This document shows positions 23,061 through 35,591 of a stretch of 64,000 nt of DNA, one piece after another (within the stretch, counting starts at the first letter, position 1; each line of letters begins with the position of its first letter). The stretch spans positions 26,018,501-26,082,500 of the forward strand of contig JAPTHN010000011.1 in NCBI GenBank assembly GCA_026936325.1, in the 5' to 3' direction. Below the pieces are notes generated by a model. It was given only the letters and a program-made list of their open reading frames with translations. It was not told the DNA's origin and did no database searches. A program made the translations under genes and the position numbers. Origin of the DNA: Platynereis dumerilii. Taxonomy: Eukaryota; Annelida; Polychaeta; Phyllodocida; Nereididae.

Positions 23061-26000
23061 ACACAGTGGCATCGCATTTGACCATTTGGCAAACCAGTCA
23101 AGTGCCCCTTGCTTTTCATTTTGTCTTTTTAATTTTTACCTTTCACCAGAGTATTGGACATAGTGATATGACTAACAGTGATTTAAATAAATCAGTCCAA
23201 AGAAAGTAAATAAAGAGTAAAAGAACTGTGAATCAGTGAAAAGTATACATGGGCAGACATCATAGGGATCAGGGGCATGCCCAGAAAATGCTACTTTTTG
23301 ACAGATAAGTGTTCCATGATCATCCCATGTCTCAATCAATGACGTACGCAATATCAGTTATATTATTTTAGCCATTGCAGTGGGACACTTTTAACCTGGA
23401 CATCACTATTTAGTGCACACAAATTTGTGTTCAAATGTCCTGATGAAGAAATCGAGAATACAGTTGAATCGCATTTTGAACCATTTGGAAAACTGGTCAA
23501 TTACCATGTGACTATTGACTGCAAGCAAATCACATTGGGGAAAAAATACATACTACTAAAAATTGTGAAAAAGTGTGAGTTTGGCCAATTCAGACCATCA
23601 CTGCCTGAACATGCTAGAAAATACCGATCTTAAAATAATCTCAAGGCAATCTTTAAACAAAATCAATATTACTGTACAATTAAGACCTAATATACCAATG
23701 TGATGTAGTAAATCGCTAGAAACTGAGAAAGACCAAGTCTCATTTTCCTCCACAGACAATAAACTAATTAGTTTCCAGCAAGGACAAAAATTTCACTATC
23801 TGATCACGAACATTGAAAATGGCACTTATCTCACAATAATTTCTTTATGTACGAAGAAAAGCCAATAAAACACCACCACAACTGCAATAGTTAAATGTTC
23901 CGCTGTAGAACAAGAGTACTCATTTTTATGTTCAGACTATTTCTTCACCTGTCCGATACATGAATCTGACCTGGGCATTGAGAACTCACCCACAGTGATT
24001 GAAATAAATCACTTCAAAGAGAGTAAATGAAACTTCTATGTTTCTGACAGACAGAAAAGTTGGTTTAAGAATAAGCTGCAGACTGACAGTGTATGTGCCA
24101 GACAGTTCTCACAGATTAAGTGTCTAGTCTGTGTGTCCCATTGGAGTAACAGCATGCATTTTACCATTTTACGTTGTGGTCAATTGCAAATCTAATGTTT
24201 TAAATGCTAAAAGCTCACATCATATGCACAATCATAAATTTTATACAGTCTGTTGTTCAAAGTTTGATTGAAAACCGAAACTTACTCAGCAAAAAGATAT
24301 TGGAAGTGAGTGATGAACTGGACTTTCAATTTTGTGAGGTCATCTCAAATGAAGCCCCCCCAACCATTACCAAATGCTTCTGTTATTTGTCATACATAAG
24401 AAAACATAATTCTAAAAATCATAACAGCACAATACAATTATCATACTCTCAATCTATCATCCTGTCCTATTTGTCTACAGAGTATAAAAAACAAACAATG
24501 CTGGACATAAATCTGTAGTATGCCCCAACCATTGCCAAATGCTTCCATTATCTGTTATATGGTTGAACTGAATAGGATACTGTGCATTAAAATATATATA
24601 CATGTATGGCTCAAGGTGATATTGCAGGTTAATCAAAATTTGTTGATAATTTTAGTTTTGCTGGTTTTTTTTCCTTTAACTATTTTGATATCATATAAAT
24701 TACCAAATTGATTTGAATTTGCCTGAGTCAATATTAAGAATGTTATATAAATTGAATAATAATATTACATACCTTATAATGAATGAAAATTCCATTGAAA
24801 CAGCCCTTGGTATCATTTCTACTATAATTTGTGAACTTGAAAGAGCATTACAAGAATATTATGTTTGCTTATTTCAAAGAAAAACAGCTAGCAACAAGCT
24901 GTTAATATGAGTGTAAGTTAGACAATACCTATGTTTTTGACAATATGCAGTCTAATCCTTTATTGGCAAGTTTTGAATAAGCACTATTTCATACTTGTGA
25001 CCAACAACTAAAGAAAACTGAGAAAACATAATGCAATCCAGTAAAATCTTATTTGGACTAGGAAAGTAAGGTCCCATTATTGCATCTTCAGTGAATGGGT
25101 AAAAAATAATCATGATGGAAATAACTCAGCTGTAAAACCTTATTGATAACAATGAAATAACAGGTAAGAATTTCTCATTCTTTCTAAACCGTGTGAAAAA
25201 AAACAGTTATGGCAATGCAGTAAAATATCAAAATCAAACCATATTTAGCTCTAATTTGCATGGCAGTGGTCAACCATAATTAATTAGACAATGTTACAGA
25301 AGAAATAATGTAACGTCAAAATGAAAATTTATGTGTCAGCCGCTACTAGGGATGCTACGTGATTTATGTCCTGCATTGTTAGTTTTTTACACTCTTTAGA
25401 CAAATAGGACAGGATGATAGTATGACAATTACATTGTGCTGTTATAACTTTAAGAATTATGTTTTCTTACGTAGGCCTAGGGTAACGTGGGGTAATTCAG
25501 GCTCCGGGGCAAATCCGGCCCCTTGAGGATAAAATGTTTTCTCATGGCCCTAGTAACAGAGATTATGCAGCAAAATAATTATGATTCGACTGGAGAATCA
25601 CATTATTTTCTTTCATTTTATTATTATTAAACTTCACCTATTACATAGGTGAAGTTTCTTGTTTTCGTAAATATTTTTTATTAAACTGCACCTACACATA
25701 GGTGAAGTTTCTTGTTTTCGGTATTATTATTTATTTATTATTATCCTTTTCTGAAAAATGTCTTCGGAAAATATTATGCGTAGTCTACAATGACCTTATT
25801 ACAAATTCTGAATATTTGTTATATTCTGCACCAAATATTTCAGACCTATACTTGCTAGTAATAACTCTCTATAAATTACTGTTTCATATGTAATATACGT
25901 AATTACCCCCCATTATGTAAAATCGGGATATTCATTAAATTATAGACATTTCGTCCTACCCCAAGCTTACCTCTTCAATTGACAATTAAGTGCATGGACA

Positions 26001-27876
26001 TACTGGAGACAGCCATGCCAAAAACAAGCCAATAACACACTCTACACACCAATAACGTTATGATTGATTTCATGGCATTTGATTGGCTCAGCAATTTTGA
26101 TTCAGAATATATTTAAACATAGGTAGTCTCATATTGCCACACTTATGCTTTTCTTGATTCTTAATAGCATGTTATGTTTCTTGCCTTGTGTGTGATTCTT
26201 GATGTACTTTCTTTAATTTCTTTGGAGTGATTCACTTAAATCATGTTAGCAAGTTCAGTTTCCAAAAATTGTCATTTGGTGCTGGCACAGAATGTGTAAC
26301 AACAAATGCAATTTGCATCTTTGTTGAAAGCCCATAGGTTGGATAGTGATTAATTTTAATCAAATTGACCATGTCACCTTAGTATACATGTAACTCCAAA
26401 AGTGGGAAGTGACTGTAGTTCTGATAAATTATTAGAATGTTAACTTTGTTTTACGATGCATCTTGAGATGATTTGAAGAATCATATTCCCATCTGTATTT
26501 AAATGTAGGTAGACTGATATCACCATGCTTTTCAAAATTCTTAAAAGCATGTTATTTTTCCTGCCTAGGAGTCGTATGCTTCAAATCCTTAGTCTTATGA
26601 CACACGGTAAGTTGCCTTCAAATCCAATGCTTTGAGAGAGAAACTTCATTGTCTATTTTGCATGAAAAGGAGTGATTTAAATAAATCAAAATTATCAAGT
26701 GATGAGATAATGGCATATACAGTAGCAATGAGAAATAATTGATAACTGACTTGCTGAAGTTTTTCACCATACAGCAGCTTTGCTTGTAAAATTGTAAATA
26801 GACTTAGAAAAATGAAAAAAACTAAAAAAATGAAAAATAAGGAGCAACTGACCTTTTGCCGTTATGGTCAAATGCGATGCCACTGTGTTAAAAGTGACAG
26901 GTTTTTCAAGGTTGTAAGTCCATCGATTCTTTGTAAAATTAACCTTGAAGTTATGGATCATAAATTGATACATTTTTTTTAAAGCATAGCATACACCGAA
27001 TTTTGTTTTCTGTAATTAGGGGAGTTAAATTGACTTGATAACTTAATATTACTCAGGGAGAGGTCTGTTTTACTTGAGATGTAAAACAAAATAGGGCTTT
27101 TTGTAGTTTGCTTCTCAGACCAAGAGCAGAACTACAGTATATGCTTAGTATATTTTTTTGCTACAAACTTATGTTATAATCACTGACCTACAGAAATGGG
27201 CACTACTCAATGCTCTTTTGCATAAGATGTGCAATGTGCATGACATCATCAGTTCAGGTGCTGTTGCTTGTAGATGGGAAGAATTTTTGCTGAGGAAATT
27301 TGTAAATTTGCCCTCTATAAGTGCTATTTTGAGCATGATTCCTCGTGAAACAGTGCATTTTTAACATAGTAACTGGGAGACTAAATGGTCTCCCAGTGGA
27401 CAAATTTGGTCTCCCAGTCATTGCCAAAAAAGTATTACTGGGAGACCAATTTTTTCCAGAGATTCACATTTATTGTACATTTGGTTGTCTATTTTAAAGT
27501 TCTCGAGTGACATTTGAATATGAAGCTTCTTTCCATACCAAAAATATATTTCTTCACTGTCATTACTGTTTAAAAATACTATATCTTTTGGCTTACATCA
27601 ACTTTTTCATACATTAAAAAATTTGCAAAACTCCTTTTGGTAGAAATTGGCCAAACTTCTAGAATGTCGCGTATCCCGGTGCCACAAATAAAAGGTCATT
27701 CCAATGGTTTCCCAGTCAAAAAATCCGGAAAAAATGCTCTGTCGTGAAATTTATCTAATTGACATATTATAGCTGACATCGAAGAGTTGATCATACAAGA
27801 AAGGACAAGAATCAGACAATTATTATTATAGATGATAAGACAGGGACTGATCCGACAAGATTTGACAGAAAAAGCC
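23061..27876. other. Inner spacer with short inverted repeats, no gene recognised
   Basis: AT-rich spacer. Inverted pairs: about 23056-23085 with 26864-26895 (CAGTGGCATCGCATTTGACC and complement), and about 24394-24513 with 25362-25474 (TAAGAAAACATAATTC, ATCCTGTCCTATTTGTC, GGACATAAATC and complements). AGTGATTTAAATAAATCA-like words recur near 23176, 23993 and 26671. Two hairpins with loops near 25628-25712 share ATAGGTGAAGTTTCTTG. CTGGGAGAC words in both orientations lie at 27370-27715. Small frames such as 23427-23633 and 24713-24910 match no family I know. Confidence 0.5.
24394..25474. repeat. Inverted repeat pair with arms of about 115 bp
   Basis: Left arm about 24394-24513 and right arm about 25362-25474 share TAAGAAAACATAATTC, ATAACAGCACAAT, ATCCTGTCCTATTTGTC and GGACATAAATC in inverse order and strand. 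The loop is about 850 bp. It may be the inner core of the larger palindrome or a separate decayed element. Confidence 0.65.
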
Positions 27877-28366
27877 ATGTTTATCCAAGAGCAATCCTGG
27901 AAACCACAAATTGACAAATTATGCAAATCTAGATATATAAATCACCAATTGATATTTCATTCAGTTAACTCAATGATTCAATTTACTCAATGATTGTACA
28001 TTCTGAAGTGGCAAAATAAGCAAATTTGAATATCCAATATCCAATGAGATTTCCATTGGATATTCGGCTGGGGTGCCCCTCGAAAACAAAAATGTGCAAA
28101 TTATGTCACTCTGGCTTTGAATTACTTGCAAATCATCGATATAACTGTTTTAGATCCTTGGTCTTGCATAGTTTGCAAAATTTGAATATACCAGGTAATA
28201 CATCCAATTTACTATTTTAGACTTGAAGCCTTGCATAATTTGCAAAATCAGCAACTTTGAATATCCAACATCCAATATCCAATGAACTTCACTAGTCTGT
28301 TGGATATTCGGCAACGGCCCCCCTTGATCACAAATTTTACCACTTCGGCTTTCAACATTCTATGTC
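27877..28366 (-). repeat. Right-arm satellite, diverged inner units
   Basis: The reverse-strand counterpart of 17820-18310 begins ATGTTTATCCAAGAGC and runs through TATCCAATGAGATTTCC and CAGACTAGTGAAG in reverse order. It is interrupted by a solo LTR inside TTCTATGTC. Confidence 0.85.
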
Positions 28367-29390
28367 TGTCACGTGTCAATGACTGGGAACAAACACAGGA
28401 CTTGTTTCTTAACTATTTATTAATAAAGTTTCCATGAATTAAAGAACAGTTCACACTGAACACACAACTGAACTTGCGCATACGGCTTTTCTCCACTATG
28501 GATTCACACATTGCTTCTCATACGGCTTTTCTCCACTATGTATTCTCAAAAGTTCACTTTCACATCACAGCTTCAAACTATGCAGCAATTAATCCATATT
28601 CAACTGTTAATCCACAAATCCATATTCAGCCTTTTAACCATAATTAGGCCTATCCACATTCAATGTTCAAACCACAAGTTCACATTAAACTTCTAGTCCA
28701 ACATTCCATACTCCACATATTGAACTTCCATATTCCATGTTCCATATATTCACCTATATTCCATATTGCCCTGAATACAAAACAAAACATAGTTCTATAA
28801 ATACCATTATAATTATTAAGTATAATTGTCAATAATTAATACGCACAAAAAGTAACATAATCTCTTATTTTCTGTGTTAATTTACCCACATTGGGAAAAA
28901 ACCTCCATAAATCCACAATACATAACTATACGAAATATTACTTCATAATAGTAAATTTTATTGCAAAATTGCAAGCCAAATAGCTCAATAGCATTTCTGA
29001 CAGATCAAAATATACATGACTGCAAGGTTCACTTAATTGGCAATTAATTATCTATCAGCCTTAAGTAGCACATGGTCAGCCTTAAGCTGCCTTAAGTAAT
29101 AAAACATCCATTTAATTCATAATAAAACTTCTCAAATTAATACCAGTAATTTGTTTACCCATATTGTATAATTGTATAAATATAAAAGACCACTTACATT
29201 AGTATTTTAAATAAATGAAAGAGTTGAGGGCAGAACACATGTTCCTCTCTCCTCACTCACAGCAGAAGTGGCTGGCCTGCCCACCGTCATGGGCCACTGA
29301 GCACCATGTGACATGTCCATGACCTGACCTTGCCTAACAACTGACCTGACCTGACACAATTAACAGAGAGGTAGAGATCTGATCTCCACA
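28367..29390. mobile_element. Solo LTR of an LTR retrotransposon (fossil)
   Basis: A 1024-bp segment with TGT...ACA termini splits a satellite unit and is flanked by a 5-bp target duplication ATGTC (28362-28366 and 29391-29395). These are LTR hallmarks. No internal region is present, so it is a solo LTR left by recombination. Family not assigned. The mirrored left arm has the empty site (17815-17835), so it inserted after the arms formed. Confidence 0.8.
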
Positions 29391-32300
29391 ATGTCAAACA
29401 TCCAATTTATTATCTCAGATGTTTGTTTCTCCAGAATTTGTCAAATTGGCAACTTTGGATATCAAAAGTCTATCATGCAACTACCGTTGGACCTTCGTAT
29501 AATAGTCGTCCCGGTAGCAACAAATTTACAAATTATGCAAATATGGATGTATAAAACATCAATGTTTTATTAAATTAACTCTTTCCAAACATTGTACATC
29601 CCAAAGTTGCAAAATAAGCAGCTATAAGCAAAGTTGAATAATGAATATCCAACAAGATTTCCATTGGATATTCATCACTGGTGCCCCTTGAGCACAGAAA
29701 TTTTCAAATTATGTCACTTTGGCTTTGAAGAATGTATGTAAATCATTGATTTACCTGTTTTACATCCTTGGTCTTGCATAATTTGCAAAATCAGCAACTT
29801 TGAATATCCAACATCCAATATCCAATGAACTTCACTACTCTGTTGGATATTCGGCCACAGCCCCCCTTCAGCACAGAAATAAACTAATTTTACAACTTTG
29901 GCTATGAATATACCAGGTAATACAGCCAATTTACTATTTTAGACTTGAGGCCTTGCATAATTTGCAATATCAGCAACTTTGAATATCCAACATCCAATAT
30001 CCAATGAACTTCACTACTCTGTTGGATATTCGTCTAGGGCCCCCCTGGAGCACAGAAATATGCTAATTTTACAACTTTGGCTATGAATATACCAGGTAAT
30101 ACATCCAATTTACTATTTTAGACTTGAGGCCTTGCATAATTTGCAAAACCAGCAATTTTGAATATCCAACATCCAATATCCAATGAACTTCACTACTCTG
30201 TTGGATATTCGTCCAGGGCCCCCCTTGAGCACAGAAATATGCTTATTTTACCACTTTGGCTTTAAATATACCAAGTAATCCATCAAATTTACTATTTTAG
30301 ACTTGAGACCTTGCATAATTTGCGAAATTAGCAACTTTGAATATCCAATATCCAATATCCAATGAACTGGATTCACCGTTGGATATTCGGCAAGGGCCCC
30401 CCTTGAGAACAGAAATTTGCTAATTTTACAACTTTGGCTATGCATATACCATTTAAATACATCCAATTTACTATTTTAGACTTGAGGCCTTGCATAATTT
30501 GCGAAATCAGCAACTTTGAATATCCAATATCAAATATCCAATGAACTGGATTCACCGTTGGATATTCGTCTAGGGCCCCCCTTGAGCACAGAAATATGCT
30601 AATTTTACAACTTTGGCTATGAATATACCAGGTAATACATCCAATTTACTATTTTAGACTTGAGACCTTGCATAATTTACAAAATCAGCAACTTTGAATA
30701 TCCAATATCCAATATCCAATGAACTTCACTACTCTGTTGGATATTCGGCTGGGGCCCCCCTTGAGCACAGAAATTTGCAAATTTTACAACTTTGGCAATG
30801 AATATACCAGGTAATACATCCAATTTACTATTTTAGACTTGAGACCTTGCATAATTTGCAAAATCAGCAACTTTGAATATCCAATATCCAATATCCAATG
30901 AACTTCACTACTCTGTTGGATATTCGGCAAGGCCCCCCCTTGAGCACAGAAATATGCTTATTTTACAACTTTGGCTATGAATATACCAGGTAATACATCC
31001 AATTTACTATTTCAGACTTGAGACCTTGCATAATTTACAAAATCAGCAACTTTGAATATCCAATATCCAATATCCAATGAACTTCACTAGTCTGTTGGAT
31101 ATTCGGCCAGAGCCCCCCTGGAGCACAGAAATATGCTAATTTTACAATTTTGGCTTTGAATATTCCGGGTAATACATCCAATTTACTATTTTATACTTGA
31201 GACCTTGCATAATTTGCAAAATCAGCAACTTTGAATATCCAATATCCAATATCCAATGAACTTCACTACTCTGTTGGATATTCGGCCAGAGCCCCCCTGG
31301 AGCACAGAAATATGCTAATTTTGCAATTTTGGCTTTGAATATTCCAGGTAATACATCCAATTTACTATTTTAGACTTGAGGCCTTGCATAATTTGCAAAA
31401 TCAGCAACTTTGAATATCCAATATCCAATATCCAATGAACTTCACTACTCTGTTGGATATTCGTCTAGGGCCCCCCTTGAGCACAGAAATTAGCAAATTT
31501 TACAACTTTGGCTATGAATATACCAGGTAATACATCCAATTTACTATTTTAGACTTGAGACCTTGCATAATTTGCACAATCAGCAACTTTGAATATCCAA
31601 TATCCAATATCCAATGAACTTCACTACTCTGTTGGATATTCGGCCAGGGCCCCCCTTGAGCACAGAAATTTGCAAATTTACAACTTTGGCTATGAATATA
31701 CCAGGTAATACATCCAATTAACTATTTTAGACTTGAGACCTTGCATAATTTGCAAAATCAGCAACTTTGAATATCCAATATCCAATATCCAATGAACTTC
31801 ACTACTCTGTTGGATATTTGTCTAGGGCCCCCCTTGAGCACAGAAATTTGCAAATTTTACAACTTTGGCTTTGAGTATACCAGGTAATACATCCAATTTA
31901 CTATTTTAGACTTGAGACCTTGCATAATTTGCAATATCAGCAACTTTGAATATCCAATATCCAATATCCAATGAACTAGATTCACCGTTGGATATTCGGC
32001 AAGGGCCCCCCTTGAGCACAGAAATATGCTTATTTTACAACTTTGGCTATGAATATACCACATAATACATCCAATTTACTATTTTAGACTTGAGACCTTG
32101 CATAATTTGCAATATCAGCAACTTTGAATATCCAATATCCAATATCCAATGAACTTCACTACTCTGTTGGATATTCGTCCAGAGCCCCCCTTGAGCACAG
32201 AAATATGCTAATTTTACAACTTTGGCTATGAATATACCAGGTAATACATCCAATTTACTATTTTAGACTTGAGGCCTTGCATAATTTGCAAAATCGGCAA
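29391..32300 (-). repeat. Right-arm satellite, 178-bp unit class
   Basis: About fifteen reverse-strand units with CCAATGAAC at about 29824, 30002, 30182, 30361, 30540, 30718, 30896, 31077, 31256, 31434, 31613, 31792, 31971 and 32149, a period of 178-180 bp. Sequence and order of variants mirror 13613-17815. Neighbouring units differ by few bases. Confidence 0.92.
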
Positions 32301-33112
32301 ATATCCAATATCTAATGGACTTCACCACTCCGTTGGATATTCAAAATCTGCAAATTCTGTATCTTTGAATATCTAACATCCAATGTCAAATGGCTGTTGG
32401 ATATTTGACAGAACCACCCTTGGTAAACAAAAAAACTGCAAATTTTGAAGTTTGGATTTGAATATCCAACATCCAATATCCAATGAACTTCACTCGCCGA
32501 ATATCCAATATCCAATATCCAATGAACTTCACTCGCCGAATATCCAATATCCAATATCCAATGAACTTCACTCGCCGAATATCCAATATCCAATATCCAA
32601 TGAACTTCACCACTCCGTTGGATATTCAAAATCTGCAAATTTTGTATCTTTGAATATCAAACATCCAATGTCAAATGGCTGTTGGATATTTGACAGAGCC
32701 ACCCCTGGAAAACAAAAAACTGCAAATTTTGAAGTTTGGATTTGAATATCCAACATCCAATATCCAATGAACTTCACTCGCCGAATATCCAATATCCAAT
32801 ATCCAATGAACTTCACTCGCCGAATATCCAATATCCAATATCCAATGAACTTCACCACTCCGTTGGATATTCAAAATCTGCAAATTTTGTATCTTTGAAT
32901 ATCAAACATCCAATGTCAAATGGCTGTTGGATATTTGACAGAGCCACCCCTGGAAAACAAAAAACTGCAAATTTTGAAGTACGGATTTGAATATCCAACA
33001 TCCAATATCCAATGAACTTCACTCGCCGAATATCCAATATCCAATATCCAATGAACTTCACCCGCCGAATATCCAATATCCAATATCCAATATCCAATGA
33101 ACTTCACTGACC
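32301..33112 (-). repeat. Right-arm satellite, 245-bp unit class
   Basis: The reverse counterpart of 12865-13612: GAACTTCACTCGCCGAATATC blocks with triple ATATCCA heptamers and a 245-bp period (for example 32607 to 32852). It ends TTCACTGACC exactly where the left array begins GGTCAGTGAA. Confidence 0.9.
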
Positions 33113-34078
33113 TTATCTGATGATGTAACATGACACCAAAGTATTGTAACAGACTGAAGGTTCAATGCGTTTTTATAATATCCATGTTTAACATTTTCCA
33201 ACAAAAGTAGAGAAATCTGGTAAATTTGTCCTTTCTTCATTGATTCTTGCACACAATGAACTGTGTCTGATAGTGTGCACTGAGAAAAACCTACTGTAAA
33301 CCGTCAAGTATGAGAATATCTTATGATGTAAGTTCATGTAACCAAAGAAAAGAGCCACTTGGGCAGTAACAATTTTGATTCACTGGCCCTTACTCGTCTA
33401 GCCAAATACAGCCATTCTAAATCAAAAGTCAGCAATTATGATCAAATGTCACAAAACTTCTTCAAATTTATTTGTAAAATGTTGGAGAATGAAATTATAT
33501 CAAAAATTGATATCCGTCTTATGATGTAACATTTTGGCTTAGTTGCAACATCAACTATATGAAAGGGTTATTTTGATTATTGAAGGGAGTATGTCCCGTT
33601 TTAAGTCACTCCAGTTAATTTCCATGCTAATTGTGCTAAAACTGAACTTGTTCATGCTTGGATTGTGCCAAGGTATCTGGGAGCAATTGACAGTGACTGA
33701 TGATGTAACGGAAAAGACACGAAAAGTGGGTAAAAATTCATTTTGTTCTGATTACCAACATCACCACCAATGGGCTGTGGAAAGTCATTCATTATCATCT
33801 CATGATTGTTCAGTAACTAAAACCTGCCAGAACTGCACTATAGGACCTATTTTACAGCTAGCATAAAAATAATAATACCCACAATTAGCAGTAGGACTAG
33901 GACACCATAAATGTCCACCAACCTGAACACTTTCACTGCAATTTTCCCAGTGCGCATACATACTATGCACTTAAAAACAATGAAATTATAAAATGGAGGG
34001 AAGACATTGCATGTTAGTTGACACCATGGAAGTTGTTACATCAGAAACCCCTTAAAATCAGCAAAAACATGATGTCTG
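33113..34078. repeat. Right subterminal zone with TTATGATGTAAC words
   Basis: Words at about 33116 (GATGATGTAACATGACACC), 33322, 33520 (CTTATGATGTAACATTTTGG), 33701 (GATGATGTAACGGAAAAGACAC) and 34033 resemble those at the left end, but the DNA between them does not align with the left zone. No recognisable protein. Confidence 0.6.
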
Positions 34079-34119
34079 ATGATGTAACCAAAAATGTCAT
34101 GACACCGAAGCCTTGCCCA
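34079..34119 (-). repeat. 41-bp terminal inverted repeat, right tip
   Basis: The exact complement of the left tip at 11735-11775. The outer flank reads AATAATCG here against TTGTTAAA on the left, so no target duplication is evident. Confidence 0.8.
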
Positions 34120-35476
34120 AATAATCGAATAGCGGATGGAACAAATGATTTTTTTAAACGATCTGTTCTACAAACAATTGAATTAAGTCTAATGGCTAAG
34201 GGAAGAAAACGAAAAAAGGTATTTAAAGGATGGTTACAATCTTTCATTATAAATTTAACCTTTGTTTGCATTCATGCATGAGTTTAAGTCATTCATATTA
34301 TCGATTTCATTACATCCCAGTCTTCTAGCTGATTTTATAATTCATTCAAGGTTGTTGACATTCAGTTCTGCTATATTTCCATACCAACAAATAATGCAAA
34401 AAGAGCTAAAAAGTAATAACAGACTGAATAATGCTTGTATAAAACAAATTTAGGATTTTTCTATTAACATTGACACTTCTTAGTTTTCTGAGAAAAAAAA
34501 AAACCTTGTCCACTTTCTTTGCAATTCTGAGAATATTTTCATCACCTTTCAAGTGGTCTCCAATTTATACTGTACCAAGATACTTATTCGAATTTACAAC
34601 CTCAACTTCTTGATTTTTTATCAATTAAGACAAGCGGATCTTTCCTAATTATGCCACATGATCTAATTGAAAAGGGGGGGGGGCGACAATTTGATATCGA
34701 TAGCCAGAGCATGATCTAGGGGGCTTGGATTCTTTTTGACACCAGGTCGATATATTTTTACTGAGACAAATTCAATATTTATAATGAAAGACACTATTAA
34801 AAGAATACACTATGTTTTGGTATTGTGCCTAGTTCTCACGGGCTCAGTCAGGGATCAATTTCTGGTCCCTGTTTGCAACTTTGCATCCTAAACATTTTTG
34901 TAGCAATTCTGACTTGAAACTCACTTAGAGAGCAGAAAAAATATAGATTTTAGACTTTTGTGCCAATCATGCAAAGCATTGCGCCGAAGGCAGGGCGGCA
35001 GTCCTGAACCTTGGGGGGGGGGAGGCTAAAATTTTGGAAAAGCAATTTTTCGACGAGTTTTGCAGGAAAAATGTTGTGAATTTCGGTTTTTTGCAATTCA
35101 GAGGGCCGCCAAAATTTATTGGCTTGTACATGCCTACACCTACAGATGATTCGAAGTCACTCAATGACAGTAACACTGGGACCCAGCTCTGTCCGTGACT
35201 CACTAGCCCCCCACCCCACTTCAAAATCTTGAACAGATAGTAGCTGGACATCGGCTTTCTACTATCTGTCCTAGCTATCTGCTCAATGATCTCACTTCAA
35301 CTGGGTGATTAATCTGCTCCTGTAGCCTGCTGTTTGTATGATTTTGCTGTGGGTTTGCTGCAACTTACAATTTATTTATGCAGATGTTTCTTAAGAGGGA
35401 GCAGCACCTGCTGGAACAATTTGTTGGTGGCGACACCTCGTGAAAATTTTAGTAACAACAAATAATTTGGAGAAAA
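34120..35476. other. Intergenic region upstream of PSMC6
   Basis: Mostly AT-rich with a few G runs (about 34675 and 35014). No gene or clear element is seen. The last 200 bp should hold the PSMC6 promoter, but no TATA box, CRE or CCAAT cluster stands out. Confidence 0.5.
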
Positions 35477-35591
35477 ATGACGGCGTCAGGTCCAGCAACG
35501 AAACCGGTGGATCCTGCAAGGGAAAAAGCCCTTGGGGATTACAGAAAGAAGCTTTTGGAACACAAAGAACTTGAAGCACGACTTAAGGAAA
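35477..35591 (+). CDS. PSMC6: PSMC6 exon 1
   Basis: ATG at 35477 opens [20 protein letters not shown] and the helix [16 protein letters not shown]. The donor is GTGAGT. The N-terminal extension is longer than in the human protein. Confidence 0.94.

Larger units (their letters stand above)
11735..34119. mobile_element. Giant inverted-repeat element with satellite-filled arms (putative)
   Basis: The first 41 bp (starting TGGGCAAGGCTTCGG, to 11775) are repeated perfectly in inverse at 34079-34119. Inside each tip is a diverged subterminal zone of about 1.0-1.1 kb (11776-12864; 33113-34078) with recurring TTACATCATAAG-type words. Then come mirrored arrays based on GGATATT (12865-18310; 27877-33112). 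The centre (18311-27876) is not mirrored as a whole and holds many later insertions. Without the obvious insertions the arms are 4.9 and 5.2 kb. I found no clear target duplication and no transposase, so it may be a non-autonomous foldback/Galileo-like element or a palindromic rearrangement bounded by transposon ends. Superfamily unknown. Confidence 0.6.

Noticed and set aside
11735-34119. Assigning the giant element to a named superfamily
   Set aside because: No transposase and no clear target duplication; tip TGGGCAAGG does not match a family I can name with confidence.
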